Source: an uncultured Saprospiraceae bacterium (GTDB lineage: Bacteria; Bacteroidota; Bacteroidia; Chitinophagales; Saprospiraceae). From it: a stretch of 64,000 nucleotides of DNA. The DNA is taken from contig CALGLU010000041.1 in NCBI GenBank assembly GCA_937959275.1, positions 97,178 through 161,177 of the forward strand, read 5' to 3'. Position 1 is the first letter of the stretch. Every line of letters begins with the position of its first letter. The notes beneath the pieces were generated by a model. The model was given only the letters and a program-made list of their open reading frames with translations. It was not told where the DNA came from and did no database searches. The translations under genes and the position numbers were made by a program. Shown piece after piece: positions 28,848 to 38,291 of the stretch.

Positions 28848-29402
28848 TTAGTTATTATCAGATTCTTGATTTGCTGCCATTTCTTCTAATGATTTCAGGT
28901 AATTATTCAGACGCTCCATTGGCTTGACAATCGCGACTCGTCCTGATCTGACAAATTCGTAAATCCCTATTTTTCTAAGCTCTTTTAATAACGCTTCTGT
29001 TTCTTTTGAATGCCCTGTTTTCTCAATCACAATATAATCGGATTCTATGGATAAGATTCTGGCGCTGTGTTCTCTTACGAGTTTTTCAACTTCATTGCCT
29101 TTGTAAAAAGCTGCACTTGGTATTTTATACAACGCAATTTCTTGATGGACAATCTCACTATTTTTATAATAAAATGCCTTAAGGACCTCAACTTGCTTAT
29201 CGATTTGAGCGACTAGCTTTCTGATATTTTCTTCAGTTTCTTTGATCACAATCGTAAACCTGTGAATCCCAACCATCGAAGATTTTGATACAGTTAGACT
29301 TTCGATATTCATGTGGCGTCTAGTGATGACAGCGACTATGCGCGCCATCAAACCAGTTACATTTTCCGAAAAGACGGTCAGCGTGAATTCTGTTTTTCTC
29401 AT
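28848..29402 (-). CDS. ilvN: Acetolactate synthase small (regulatory) subunit
   Basis: Regulatory subunit that binds valine and stimulates the large subunit. The N-terminal ACT domain (residues 4-77: EFTLTVFSENVTGLMARIVA, RRHMNIESLTVSKS, HRFTIVIKE) is followed by the C-terminal ALS_ss domain (about 80-165: EIALYKIPSA, YIVIEKTGHSKETEALL, IYEFVRSGRVAIVK). 184 residues. Lies 19 bases after ilvB on the same strand. Confidence 0.93.
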   Translation of the reverse strand: MRKTEFTLTVFSENVTGLMARIVAVITRRHMNIESLTVSKSSMVGIHRFTIVIKETEENIRKLVAQIDKQVEVLKAFYYKNSEIVHQEIALYKIPSAAFYKGNEVEKLVREHSARILSIESDYIVIEKTGHSKETEALLKELRKIGIYEFVRSGRVAIVKPMERLNNYLKSLEEMAANQESDNN

Positions 29403-29421
29403 TTGATTCTCATTAATTCAA

Positions 29422-31179
29422 TTACTCAAGAACGATTTCATCAACAGCTTTACCAGAAGCAATCATTGGAAATACGTTTTCTTCCTTTTGACATTCTACA
29501 TGTAGTAGATAAGCACCTTTATGTTTTAACATCTTTTTTAATCCAGCAGTAACATCTTTGGCTTTCGAGACCTTATGTCCTGCCACGCCAAATCCTTCTG
29601 CTATTTTTAGAAAATCCGGATTCTGTAAATGGACAGACGAATATCGTTTATCAAAAAATAATTGTTGCCACTGTCTAACCATACCTAAGTAATTGTTATC
29701 GAGCAAGACTATTTTAACAGCCACATCCCATTGAGTGCAAACGCCTAATTCCTGTAAGGTCATTTGAAAACCACCATCTCCAACAAATAAAACCACTTCT
29801 TTTTCAGGTTTTCCCATCTTCGCACCAATGGCTGCTGGCAAGCCAAATCCCATCGTACCCGCACCGCCTGATGAAATCCATAAGTCTCTACCGAGATAAT
29901 CATAGTATCGTGCTGCAGCCATTTGATGTTGGCCTACGTCAGTCACCACTATTGCATCTCCATTTGTTAATTCAGATACCTCTTTGATGACCCGACCCAT
30001 TTTAATAGGACCTGTCTTGAGGCGTTTTAAATCTTTACTGACTACTTTTTTATGCTCCATTTTTTTGCAGTCTGCAAATCCTTTGAGCCACTTTGGATAT
30101 GTCTTTTTGTCAACCAAAGGCATAAGACCTTCGAGCGCTTCTTTTGCATCTGCTAATATAGGTACCTCGACTTTTACATTTTTATTGATTTCCGATGGAT
30201 CAATTTCGATATGAATTTTTTTGGCTTGCGTGGCGTACCTGCTGAGATCACCTGTGACTCGATCGTCAAATCGCATCCCAATTGCAATCAGTAAATCGCA
30301 TTGATTCGTCATCACGTTTGGCCCATAATTACCATGCATACCTAGCATACCTGTATGCAATTCGTGGTCATCTGGTAAGGTCGACAAACCGTGAATTGTA
30401 CAGCCGACTGGAATCCCCGTTTTTTCTACAAATTCTTTAAATACATCCTGAGCTTTTGAAATGTGGATACCATGCCCAGCTAGAATATAAGGTTGCTTTG
30501 CAGCATTGATCAATTCAGCAGCGTCTTTAAGGTCTGAATTATTGATTTTTAATTTAGGGACATAACTCCTAATAGACGTCGTCTTTTTGTAAGTAAAATC
30601 AAATTCTTGGATTTGAGCATTTTTAGTAATATCGATCAAGACTGGTCCCGGTCTACCAGAATTAGCAATATAAAATGCTTTTGCAAACACTTCGGGAATT
30701 TCGCTGGCATCCGTGATTTGATAACTCCACTTCGTTATAGAATTCGTACATCCAATGACATCAATTTCTTGAAAAGCATCTGAACCTAACAAATGACTAA
30801 ACACCTGACCCGTAAAGCAGACAAGTGGTGTAGAATCCATTAAAGCATCTGCTAATCCCGTAAATAAGTTAGTGGCTCCAGGTCCTGATGTTGCGACACA
30901 AACACCCGTCTTTCGAGTCGCTCGAGCAAACCCCTGAGCAGCATGAATAGCGCCTTGCTCATGTCGTGTAAGTATGTGTGTAATGCGATCTTGGTAATGA
31001 TAGTGTGCATCATAGAAGGGCATAATCGCTCCTCCGGGATAGCCATATATGAGATCGATATCCTCAGCAAGTAAGCATTCAAGTATTGCTTCCGCACCAG
31101 ACATCCGTCTTACTTTTTGCTTTTTCTTGCTTCTGGGCTTTTTGGCTTGTTTAGCCTTTGATTTTGTTTTTATCGCCAT
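29422..31179 (-). CDS. ilvB: Acetolactate synthase large (catalytic) subunit
   Basis: ThDP- and FAD-dependent enzyme that makes acetolactate from pyruvate, or acetohydroxybutyrate from pyruvate and 2-oxobutanoate. Motifs: [35 protein letters not shown] with the catalytic Glu, [27 protein letters not shown], and the ThDP motif [10 protein letters not shown]...NNYLG. 585 residues. A Lys-rich extension of about 25 residues ([18 protein letters not shown]) precedes the catalytic core. Ten bases separate it from ilvD. Confidence 0.95.
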   Translation of the reverse strand: MAIKTKSKAKQAKKPRSKKKQKVRRMSGAEAILECLLAEDIDLIYGYPGGAIMPFYDAHYHYQDRITHILTRHEQGAIHAAQGFARATRKTGVCVATSGPGATNLFTGLADALMDSTPLVCFTGQVFSHLLGSDAFQEIDVIGCTNSITKWSYQITDASEIPEVFAKAFYIANSGRPGPVLIDITKNAQIQEFDFTYKKTTSIRSYVPKLKINNSDLKDAAELINAAKQPYILAGHGIHISKAQDVFKEFVEKTGIPVGCTIHGLSTLPDDHELHTGMLGMHGNYGPNVMTNQCDLLIAIGMRFDDRVTGDLSRYATQAKKIHIEIDPSEINKNVKVEVPILADAKEALEGLMPLVDKKTYPKWLKGFADCKKMEHKKVVSKDLKRLKTGPIKMGRVIKEVSELTNGDAIVVTDVGQHQMAAARYYDYLGRDLWISSGGAGTMGFGLPAAIGAKMGKPEKEVVLFVGDGGFQMTLQELGVCTQWDVAVKIVLLDNNYLGMVRQWQQLFFDKRYSSVHLQNPDFLKIAEGFGVAGHKVSKAKDVTAGLKKMLKHKGAYLLHVECQKEENVFPMIASGKAVDEIVLE

Positions 31180-31189
31180 GCTTGTATTC

Positions 31190-32860
31190 TTATAAATCAG
31201 TCACGCAGCCCTCACTGGCTGTTGATACTGATCGTCTATATTTTTTTAATATTCCAATTAATTCATCTTTTGGCTGTGTCCATGCAGCTCTCCGTGATGC
31301 CAGGATGTCATCTGACAAATTCACATCCAATTTATTATTGACAGCATCAATAGTCACAATGTCTCCATCTTCTATCAAGGCAAGATTTCCGCCATCATAA
31401 GCTTCTGGCGTGATGTGTCCCACCACAAATCCATGAGTCCCACCGGAGAATCTCCCATCGGTAATTAAAGCGACTTCTTTACCAAGCCCTATTCCCATGA
31501 TCAACGATGTTGGTTTTAACATCTCTGGCATGCCAGGTCCACCTTTTGGTCCACAATATCTGATCACAATGACTTCCCCTGCTACTACTTCTTTATTTTG
31601 AATGGCAAGGTTAGCTTCTGGTTCTGAATCAAATACTTTTGCAGGACCACTAAAAAATTCACCTTCTTTTCCTGTTATTTTTGACACTGATCCGCCTTCA
31701 GCAAGATTGCCGTATAAGATTTGTAAATGGCCTGTGGCTTTGACTGGTTGACTGATGGGCTTAATGACTTTCTGGTCTGCAGCTAAGCCATCAACGTCTG
31801 CAAGATTTTCAGCAATGGTCTTACCAGTCACTGTTAGGCAGTCTCCAGTAAGAAGTCCTTCTGATAGCATCATCTTCATCACTGCTGGGACACCACCTAC
31901 CATGTGTAGATCCTCCATGACGTATTGACCACTCGGTTTAAGGTCCGCTAGAAATGGTGTTTTATCACCAATGAGCTGAATATCATTTAGGGTCAATGGA
32001 ATGCGTGCTGCTTTTGCCATAGCCAATAAGTGCATGACGCCATTTGTTGAGCCACCAAGAACGGTGATGAGTCGAATCGCATTTTCAAACGATTCGCGAG
32101 TCATAATATCGCTTGGCTTGATATCTTTTTCTAATAGGTGTCGGATCGCTTTTCCAATCCGTTCACATTCATCTTTTTTGTTTTGAGACACCGCAGGGTT
32201 GGATGAGTTATAAGGCAGGCTCATGCCCAATACTTCAATTGCTGATGCCATCGTGTTTGCTGTATACATGCCACCGCATGCTCCTGCACCTGGGCAAGAG
32301 TGTTTGACGACTCGCTTAAACTCTTCAGCGGTAATCTCCCCAGCATTGCGTTGGCCTAAAGCTTCAAAGGCTGAGACAATATCTAATTTCTTATCATCAA
32401 GACAGCCAGGTTTAATTGTGCCACCGTATACCATTAAAGAGGGACGGTCAAGTCTTGATAAACCCATGATGGCCCCAGGCATATTTTTATCACAACCGAC
32501 CACAGCGACGATAGAGTCATACCATTGAGCCGATGCGACAGTTTCAATTGAGTCTGCAATAATGTCTCGAGAGGGTAGTGAGTACTTCATGCCATTCGTA
32601 CCCATGGATATACCATCGCTAACGCCAATTGTGTGAAAAATGAGCGGAATCAAATCTTCTTGCGCCACTGAGACCTTAATGTCTTTGGCTAAGTCATTCA
32701 GGTGCATATTACACGGATTTCCTTCCCAACCTGTGCTGACAATACCAACTTGAGCTTTAGTCAAATCCTCTTCTGTCAATCCGATCGCATAAAGCATGGC
32801 CTGAGCGCCTGGTTGGCTCTCATCCTGAGTGATTGTGCGACTGTATTTGTTTAAACTCAT
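31190..32860 (-). CDS. ilvD: Dihydroxy-acid dehydratase
   Basis: Iron-sulfur dehydratase that makes the 2-keto acids of valine and isoleucine. Motifs: [15 protein letters not shown] (cluster Cys), [13 protein letters not shown] (cluster Cys and metal-binding lysine), [16 protein letters not shown] (third cluster Cys), [19 protein letters not shown]. With the ATG at 32860 ([15 protein letters not shown]) it has 556 residues, the usual length. An ATG eight codons upstream (32884) lies inside the attenuator hairpin, so it is rejected as the start. First structural gene of the ilvDBNCA operon. Confidence 0.95.
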   Translation of the reverse strand: MSLNKYSRTITQDESQPGAQAMLYAIGLTEEDLTKAQVGIVSTGWEGNPCNMHLNDLAKDIKVSVAQEDLIPLIFHTIGVSDGISMGTNGMKYSLPSRDIIADSIETVASAQWYDSIVAVVGCDKNMPGAIMGLSRLDRPSLMVYGGTIKPGCLDDKKLDIVSAFEALGQRNAGEITAEEFKRVVKHSCPGAGACGGMYTANTMASAIEVLGMSLPYNSSNPAVSQNKKDECERIGKAIRHLLEKDIKPSDIMTRESFENAIRLITVLGGSTNGVMHLLAMAKAARIPLTLNDIQLIGDKTPFLADLKPSGQYVMEDLHMVGGVPAVMKMMLSEGLLTGDCLTVTGKTIAENLADVDGLAADQKVIKPISQPVKATGHLQILYGNLAEGGSVSKITGKEGEFFSGPAKVFDSEPEANLAIQNKEVVAGEVIVIRYCGPKGGPGMPEMLKPTSLIMGIGLGKEVALITDGRFSGGTHGFVVGHITPEAYDGGNLALIEDGDIVTIDAVNNKLDVNLSDDILASRRAAWTQPKDELIGILKKYRRSVSTASEGCVTDL

Positions 32861-32873
32861 ATTTTCTAAAACT

Positions 32874-32900
32874 AAAAAAGCCATCCTTTACAGAATGGCT
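32874..32900 (-). terminator. Attenuator terminator upstream of ilvD
   Basis: Read on the minus strand: 5' arm AGCCATTC, loop TGTAAA, 3' arm GGATGGCT, then a run of T. All eight positions pair, one as G-U. It lies 14 bases before the chosen ilvD start, where a constitutive terminator would silence the operon, so conditional read-through is implied. Confidence 0.85.
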
Positions 32901-32923
32901 TGTTGTATATTCGATTCCATTCT
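32892..32923 (-). promoter_or_regulatory. Predicted antiterminator hairpin of the ilv leader
   Basis: On the minus strand AGAATGG (32917-32923) is exactly complementary to CCATTCT (32892-32898), most of which is the 5' arm of the terminator. The two pairings exclude each other. AGAATGG starts three bases after the leader-peptide stop codon, so a ribosome resting at that stop would cover it and let the terminator form. Confidence 0.75.
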
Positions 32924-32926
32924 AAA

Positions 32927-32980
32927 TCAGAGGCGTTTAATGACGACTACGATACTAATAATGTGAATCACAAAAATCAT
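32927..32980 (-). CDS. Branched-chain amino acid leader peptide (ilv attenuator)
   Basis: A 17-codon ORF encoding MIFVIHIISIVVVIKRL: six Ile, four Val and one Leu, including the run IVVVI. It ends in TGA just before the antiterminator/terminator pair. Such residue-loaded leader peptides are the sensing element of ribosome-mediated attenuation (as in enterobacterial ilvL). Scarcity of charged Ile or Val tRNA would stall the ribosome in the run, free the antiterminator segment and allow ilvDBNCA transcription. No Shine-Dalgarno sequence is seen, which is normal for Bacteroidota. It lies 96 bases after the leuB stop. Confidence 0.82.
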   Translation of the reverse strand: MIFVIHIISIVVVIKRL

Positions 32981-33076
32981 ACTAAGTAATTGAAGCCGAA
33001 AGTTGGCATTAATAATTCACTATTCAAAGAATAATATGTCAATATTCAAAAGACCATAAACCAATGACGGCTTAGA

Positions 33077-34192
33077 TCAAATGATACTAGAGCTTCCTTC
33101 TTTAAGCCCTTTTGTATTAATGCCTTCTTCTTCAGACACCAATGCTTGTATTACATCTCCTAATTGTGAGCATGTATAATCTACATCTGGATTCAAGTCT
33201 TCTGTCAAGATGCTTTTTGCCATGCAGTAATCAACTGCTTGTCTAACAGCGTTTGCTTCCTCTTTCATATTAAAATATTCTAAGAGCATACCCACTGATA
33301 AAATTGATGCGATTGGATTGGCAATATCTTTACCTGCTGCTTCTGGATATGAACCATGTACAGGTTCAAATAAACAATGTTTGTCACCTATGGATGCAGA
33401 GGGTAATAGTCCGAGTGACCCAGCAATAACACTCCCTTCATCTGATAAGATGTCTCCAAACAAGTTTGACGTTAAGATCACATCGAATCGTATTGGATTT
33501 GTAATCATTTGCATCGCAGCATTGTCCACATAGAGGAAGTCTAGTTTGACATCACTATAGGACTGTGCATGCAGCTTTTGCACTGTCTCTCTCCAGAGTC
33601 TCGATGATTCTAACACATTGGCTTTATCCACCAAGCATACATTGTTTTTACGTCGCCTCGCTTCTTCAAATGCCAAAACAGCGATCCGTTCTATTTCATG
33701 ATCGTAATAACTACATATGTCATAGGCGAACCTTCCTTCTTCTTTTCTGCCTGCCTCACCAAAATAGATGCCGCCTGTCAACTCTCTGAAAATGGTAAAA
33801 TCTACACCTTTAACCAATGAATCTTTAAGGGGAGACAATCCCAATAACCGATCATAGGCCTTTACTGGTCTGATATTTGTAAAAATCCCCAATGTTTTGC
33901 GCAAAGCCAGTAGACCCTGCTCTGGTCGAATCGATAATGTGGGATCACTGTATTTCGGATCGCCAATAGATCCCAATAAGACCGCATCCGCAGCTAGACA
34001 ATTTTCAATCGTCTCGTCCGGTAAGGGTTGACCTGTTTTATCTATTGCATCTGCACCTATCAGAGACTTGATATATGTGAATTTATGACCAAAGCGATCA
34101 CCAACGCCATCGAGAACTTTTATTGCTTGCTCTATGACTTCAGGCCCAATGCCATCACCCGGTAATACTGCGATTGTCAACTCTTTTTCCAT
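33077..34192 (-). CDS. leuB: 3-isopropylmalate dehydrogenase
   Basis: NAD-dependent oxidation and decarboxylation of 3-isopropylmalate in leucine synthesis. Motifs: IAVLPGDGIGPEVIEQAIKV, LGSIGDPKY, RPEQGLLALRKTLGIFTNIRP (substrate-binding arginines), DFTIFRELTGGIYFG, DKANVLESSRLWRE, SNLFGDILSDEGSVIAGSLG (metal-binding Asp residues) and FEPVHGSYPEAAGKDIANPI. 371 residues. Follows leuA after 31 bases. leuC and leuD are not adjacent. Confidence 0.96.
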   Translation of the reverse strand: MEKELTIAVLPGDGIGPEVIEQAIKVLDGVGDRFGHKFTYIKSLIGADAIDKTGQPLPDETIENCLAADAVLLGSIGDPKYSDPTLSIRPEQGLLALRKTLGIFTNIRPVKAYDRLLGLSPLKDSLVKGVDFTIFRELTGGIYFGEAGRKEEGRFAYDICSYYDHEIERIAVLAFEEARRRKNNVCLVDKANVLESSRLWRETVQKLHAQSYSDVKLDFLYVDNAAMQMITNPIRFDVILTSNLFGDILSDEGSVIAGSLGLLPSASIGDKHCLFEPVHGSYPEAAGKDIANPIASILSVGMLLEYFNMKEEANAVRQAVDYCMAKSILTEDLNPDVDYTCSQLGDVIQALVSEEEGINTKGLKEGSSSII

Positions 34193-34223
34193 CCGAAATC
34201 GGATTAATACATTTTATGAATGA

Positions 34224-35393
34224 TTAGGCGACCGCGGAAAATGTTCTCTTTAATAAAGCTTCTAAATCATCTACTGAGACTTGCTTTTTCTGATCAGCCA
34301 ATTTTATGAAATCTAGATAGACGATATCTAATTCATCTTTGGATAAATCAAAACCTATTTCTTTTGATTTAAACGCAACGGCAGCTCGTCCACTTCTTGC
34401 GGTCAAGATTATTTTTGATTCCGTTAATCCAACATCCAGAGGATCTATAATTTCATAATTATCTCTATGCTTAATGATACCGTCTTGATGTATTCCAGAT
34501 GAATGCGCAAAGGCATTTTCACCCACAATTGCCTTGTTCGCCTGGACTAACATTGCCATGCTATCTGAGATCATATGACTTGTTTCAGTGAGAAGGGTAG
34601 ACCTTATATTGGTTTGATATAAGCCTTTAAAGCGCTGTTGGATAACCATAGCCACTTCTTCTAATGACGTATTTCCTGCTCTTTCCCCAATTCCATTCAT
34701 CGTACATTCAATCTGAGTGACACCGTTGATCATACCTGCGATTGAATTAGCTGTTGCCAAACCAAGATCATTATGACAATGTGCCGAAATGATGACATTT
34801 TCTATACCTCTGACATTGTCAACTAAAAACTTAATTTTCTCACCATATTCATTAGGAAGGCAATAGCCGGTCGTGTCAGGTATATTTACCACAGTAGCGC
34901 CTTCATCGACGACTGCCTGGATAACTTTTGCTAAATATTCATTATCAGTTCTTCCTGCATCTTCTGCGTAAAACTCAACATCTTCTACAAAGCTTTTAGC
35001 ATGCTTGACAGCTGCTTTTGCTCTTTCTAAAATTTTTTCCTGTGTAGAATTGAATTTGTACTTAATATGAATCGGAGAAGTACCGATACCGGTGTGGATT
35101 CGTGGCCGTACAGCAAACTTCAATGCCGCTGCAGCAGTTTCTATATCTTTTGGTACAGCTCTTGAAAGACCGCAAATAATTGGATTCCTAATTTCTTTAG
35201 AAATCATTTCTACAGCTTTGAAATCGCCTGGGCTTGATTCAGGAAAACCAGCTTCAAGTACGTCTACTCCCAGTTCTTCCAGTTGTTTTGCACATCTCAA
35301 TTTTTGGTCGAGATTGAGCTTACATCCTGGCACTTGTTCTCCATCCCTAAGCGTCGTATCGAATATATGTACTTGTTTGCCTGACATATCCAT
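34224..35393 (-). CDS. leuA: 2-isopropylmalate synthase, short form
   Basis: Condenses acetyl-CoA with 2-oxoisovalerate in the first step of leucine synthesis. HMGL-like TIM barrel: [16 protein letters not shown] (metal-binding Asp), [44 protein letters not shown], and [18 protein letters not shown] with the metal-binding histidines. 389 residues, so it lacks the C-terminal leucine-binding LeuA dimer domain of the 500-residue enzymes; only the accessory helical region remains. A citramalate or homocitrate synthase role cannot be fully excluded, but pairing with leuB supports leuA. Confidence 0.88.
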   Translation of the reverse strand: MDMSGKQVHIFDTTLRDGEQVPGCKLNLDQKLRCAKQLEELGVDVLEAGFPESSPGDFKAVEMISKEIRNPIICGLSRAVPKDIETAAAALKFAVRPRIHTGIGTSPIHIKYKFNSTQEKILERAKAAVKHAKSFVEDVEFYAEDAGRTDNEYLAKVIQAVVDEGATVVNIPDTTGYCLPNEYGEKIKFLVDNVRGIENVIISAHCHNDLGLATANSIAGMINGVTQIECTMNGIGERAGNTSLEEVAMVIQQRFKGLYQTNIRSTLLTETSHMISDSMAMLVQANKAIVGENAFAHSSGIHQDGIIKHRDNYEIIDPLDVGLTESKIILTARSGRAAVAFKSKEIGFDLSKDELDIVYLDFIKLADQKKQVSVDDLEALLKRTFSAVA

Positions 35394-35582
35394 GGTTTAA
35401 TTTTACATAAATGTATTTTATACTATTGCTATGTAAAAACTAAATTCTAAATACATCCCGACAACTAGTGGTGGTGTATTAGTCTTATTTAATTGATATT
35501 CAATGTATTAGGTCTGTTATAATTACACTGAATACGCAAAAAAAGAATGGTTTTTGTTCAATATTATTGCTATAATTGTCTT

Positions 35583-37136
35583 ATGCCTCAGCAGTCTACA
35601 GAGCATTTAGTCCAATTAATCCTCAGATTAACAAAAGGGGAGAAACGATTCTTTAAATTATTCGTCAATCGATTGCATGCGAATGAGGACGCTCTGTTTC
35701 TAAAACTGTTTGAATTTATTGACAAATATAAAGTGTTTGATGAGGAACGTATTCTCAAAAAACACCCTCGAATAAAGAGATCTCAACTATCCAATTTAAA
35801 AGCTCACTTGTATAAAAAAATTTTAGCGAGCCTTAGACAGCAATACAGTCATCTGAATTTGGATATGGAACTCCGCGAAAGCTTAGATTCAGCTAAGATG
35901 CTCTATGCCAAAGGGATGTATAAGGCGAGTCTGAGTATCTTAGATAAGGCTAAGAAAAAAGCGCTTAGCAATGATTTGTATACTGATGCTTTGGCGATTA
36001 TTGATTTCGAAAAACACATTGAATCTCAGCATATTACCGGGAGTATGTATCCCAAAGCTGAACAGATAACGAAAGAAACACGGTCTATTTTAAAACGGAT
36101 AAGTCTTAGAACTAAGTTGTCTGACCTCTCTTTGTCTCTGTATGGTTTGTATTTACAATACGGACATGTCAAAGACAAAAAGGATTTCCATTTTATAACA
36201 GACTATTTTCAATCTCACCTTCCAGAGTACGAGATTGAAAAGATGGATTTTTACGAAAAACTGTACTTGTTTCAATCCTATGTTTGGCTTCATTATATGG
36301 GCCTAGATTTTGTGAATTTTTATAGATATGCCCAGCGTTGGGTCGACTTATTTGATGAATACTCGAAGATGGTCGTTCAAGAAACACCACTTTATCTGAA
36401 AGGATTACATAATCTCTTGACAGCTTATTTTATGGCCCAGCGATTAGATAAGTTTGATCCTGTCTATAATCAGCTGAAGCAATTTACGGAAAGACACGCT
36501 GTCGTGCTTACCAACAATGAGGCTTCACTCTATGCTCTGTTTATCCATATTCATGGTATAAATCAAATTTTCCTACATGCAGACTATGAAAGGGGAGCAC
36601 GAGGCATTCATGTATTGACTCAGATACTCGAAGAAAACCGCTATGACTGGGATCTAAACAGAATTATAAATTTCAACTACAAAATTGGTTGTGTTTATTT
36701 TGGTGCCGATGATTTAGATAATGCCATTCATTATTTAAATAAGGTGACTAATCAAGTCTTTCCCAATTTTAGAGAAGATATTCAATGTTATGCTCGAATA
36801 TTAAACCTAATAGCTCATTTTGATTTAGGGAATGATCTATTGGTTACCTACCAAATCAAATCCACGTATCGCTATTTGCTAAAATCAAAGCAAGACTCTA
36901 AAGTGTTGGAAGAGATTTTTGCTTTTTTACGTAAGACACCTAGAATGCTTGAATCGGAGCTAAAAAAGGAATTTATACTCTTAAAGGAGAAGCTCGACGA
37001 TATAGAAGCGGATCAGTATGAAAGACGACCTTTCTTATACCTAGACATTATTTCTTGGTTAGATAGTAAGATTCACAATCGAACGATGGCGCAAAGTATA
37101 CGAGCGAGGCGAAATTTGAGCTTGGTAAGCGACTGA
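35583..37136 (+). CDS. Hypothetical helical-repeat (TPR-like) protein
   Basis: A 517-residue, wholly helical protein starting MPQQSTEHLVQLILRLTKGE. Residues 20-75 (GEKRFFKLFVNRL... ILKKHPRIKRSQLSNLKAHLY) are basic; the rest has amphipathic helix pairs suggestive of TPR-like repeats (LYAKGMYKASLSILDKAKKK; YDWDLNRIINFNYKIGCVYF; ADDLDNAIHYLNKVT). No signal peptide, so cytoplasmic. A family of this form is frequent in Bacteroidota, but I know no function. The frame opens at 35547; the ATG at 35583 starts the protein-like sequence. Confidence 0.6.
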   Translation: MPQQSTEHLVQLILRLTKGEKRFFKLFVNRLHANEDALFLKLFEFIDKYKVFDEERILKKHPRIKRSQLSNLKAHLYKKILASLRQQYSHLNLDMELRESLDSAKMLYAKGMYKASLSILDKAKKKALSNDLYTDALAIIDFEKHIESQHITGSMYPKAEQITKETRSILKRISLRTKLSDLSLSLYGLYLQYGHVKDKKDFHFITDYFQSHLPEYEIEKMDFYEKLYLFQSYVWLHYMGLDFVNFYRYAQRWVDLFDEYSKMVVQETPLYLKGLHNLLTAYFMAQRLDKFDPVYNQLKQFTERHAVVLTNNEASLYALFIHIHGINQIFLHADYERGARGIHVLTQILEENRYDWDLNRIINFNYKIGCVYFGADDLDNAIHYLNKVTNQVFPNFREDIQCYARILNLIAHFDLGNDLLVTYQIKSTYRYLLKSKQDSKVLEEIFAFLRKTPRMLESELKKEFILLKEKLDDIEADQYERRPFLYLDIISWLDSKIHNRTMAQSIRARRNLSLVSD

Positions 37137-37170
37137 TGTGGATTTTAACCTCTGACTAGATCCTAAATTA

Positions 37171-37203
37171 TTTGTGAAATAGAAAGAAAAAATCCTATCT
37201 TTG
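37171..37203 (+). promoter_or_regulatory. Promoter of the rpsF-rpsR-rplI operon
   Basis: -33 element TTTG at 37171 and -7 element TATCTTTG at 37196-37203, followed by CACC. Both elements match the Bacteroidota housekeeping promoter and the spacing is in the normal range. Predicted transcription start is a few bases after 37203, giving a leader of about 80 bases. Confidence 0.8.
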
Positions 37204-37207
37204 CACC

Positions 37208-37231
37208 CCGATTAAAAGAAATCGGCATTTT
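37208..37231 (+). promoter_or_regulatory. Hairpin with T tract in the rpsF leader
   Basis: CCGATT (37208-37213) pairs with AATCGG (37220-37225), followed by CATTTTTT. It lies directly after the promoter, so it would be an early terminator or a protein-binding structure. Two more small hairpins follow in the leader (AAAACA...TGTTTT around 37237-37255 and TGGCTAAAAGCCA around 37259-37271). S6:S18-binding leaders are known before rpsF in many bacteria; whether this is one is not shown. Confidence 0.5.
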
Positions 37232-37288
37232 TTGATAAAACAGCGTCGTTGTTTTGTCTGGCTAAAAGCCATCCATAAAAAATTTAAT

Positions 37289-37987
37289 ATGAATCAATAC
37301 GAAGTAACATTCATCGTGGACCCAGTATTATCCAATGATGAAATTGAATCGACCTCAAAGGCATACCAAGATTTGGTAGCTGATGATGGCTGCACAATTG
37401 TCAATGTCGACAGACTTGGCCTAAAACAACTTGCTTATCCAATCAATAAAAGATCTTCAGGCGTCTATTACTGTGTAGAGTTTAAAGGAGAATCTGGTGC
37501 TATTATCCCTAAAATGGAATTAGCTTTAAGAAGAGACGAGCGCATTATGCGTTTTTTAACTGTCAGTTTAGACCGATATGGTATTCAGTATAATGAAGAT
37601 AAACGAGCAGGTAAAATCGGAACTGTCAAAAAGGATAAGAAAGACGATAAAAAAGATACTGGTAATTCTCGAAATAAATCTCGATCAAAGTCATCTGAAA
37701 AAGCAGCTCCTGCAGCAGCAAAGCCAGCTGTTGCGGCTACTCCTGCTGTAGAAAAAGCAGCTGTTGCAGCTGCTCCAATAGTTGAAGCACCAGCTCCAGT
37801 TGTCGAAACACCAGCTGTTGTGGCTACTCCGGTAGTTGAAACACCAGCAGTCGAAACACCGGTGGTTGAAGCACCAGCTGTTGTGCCTGCTGTAGAAGCA
37901 GCAGTGCCAGTTGTAGAAACTCCCGCACCAGCGGTCGTAGCAGCGCCTGTCGTTGCTGCTGTAGCGGCAATTTCAGAGGAAGAATAA
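37289..37987 (+). CDS. rpsF: 30S ribosomal protein S6 with long Ala/Pro/Val-rich tail
   Basis: Primary rRNA-binding protein of the small-subunit platform, partner of S18. The S6 domain occupies residues 1-110 (MNQYEVTFIVDPVLSNDEIE, YPINKRSSGVYYCVEFKGE, LRRDERIMRFLTVSLD). After a Lys-rich linker (KKDKKDDKKD) comes a tail of about 90 residues made of PA/VV/ETPA-type repeats, ending ISEEE. With 232 residues it is about twice the usual S6 length. The open frame begins at 37232, but the ATG at 37289 starts S6. Confidence 0.93.
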   Translation: MNQYEVTFIVDPVLSNDEIESTSKAYQDLVADDGCTIVNVDRLGLKQLAYPINKRSSGVYYCVEFKGESGAIIPKMELALRRDERIMRFLTVSLDRYGIQYNEDKRAGKIGTVKKDKKDDKKDTGNSRNKSRSKSSEKAAPAAAKPAVAATPAVEKAAVAAAPIVEAPAPVVETPAVVATPVVETPAVETPVVEAPAVVPAVEAAVPVVETPAPAVVAAPVVAAVAAISEEE

Positions 37988-38017
37988 TTTTATTTATACC
38001 AACAAAAACATTGAATC

Positions 38018-38284
38018 ATGGCTTCAAGAGACGATATAAAATTTCTAAGTAATCCTAACATTGGCGGTAACGACAAAAAATACTGCAGATTTAAAAAGTT
38101 TGGGATTCGACATATAGATTATAAAGACGCTGACTTCTTAGAGCAGTTTGTAAATGCTCAAGGTAAAATCTTACCAAGAAGAATCACCGGAAATTCATTA
38201 AAGTATCAGAAGAAAGTTGCAGTTGCTGTTAAAAGAGCACGGCACTTAGCGATGCTTCCTTATGTAACTGACCTTTTAAAATAG
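38018..38284 (+). CDS. rpsR: 30S ribosomal protein S18
   Basis: Small-subunit protein that binds with S6. Seen: KKYCRFKKFGIRHIDYKD, GKILPRRITGNSLKYQKKVA, VKRARHLAMLPYV. 88 residues. Thirty bases after rpsF and seven before rplI, the standard order. Confidence 0.97.
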   Translation: MASRDDIKFLSNPNIGGNDKKYCRFKKFGIRHIDYKDADFLEQFVNAQGKILPRRITGNSLKYQKKVAVAVKRARHLAMLPYVTDLLK

Positions 38285-38291
38285 ATAAGAC

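Noticed and set aside
35418..35456. Short ORF before leuA (MYLEFSFYIAIV) as a second leader peptide
   Set aside because: It has only four branched-chain residues in twelve and is followed by an AT-only hairpin (TTTTACATA/TATGTAAAA) without a T run; no terminator or alternative pairing was found.
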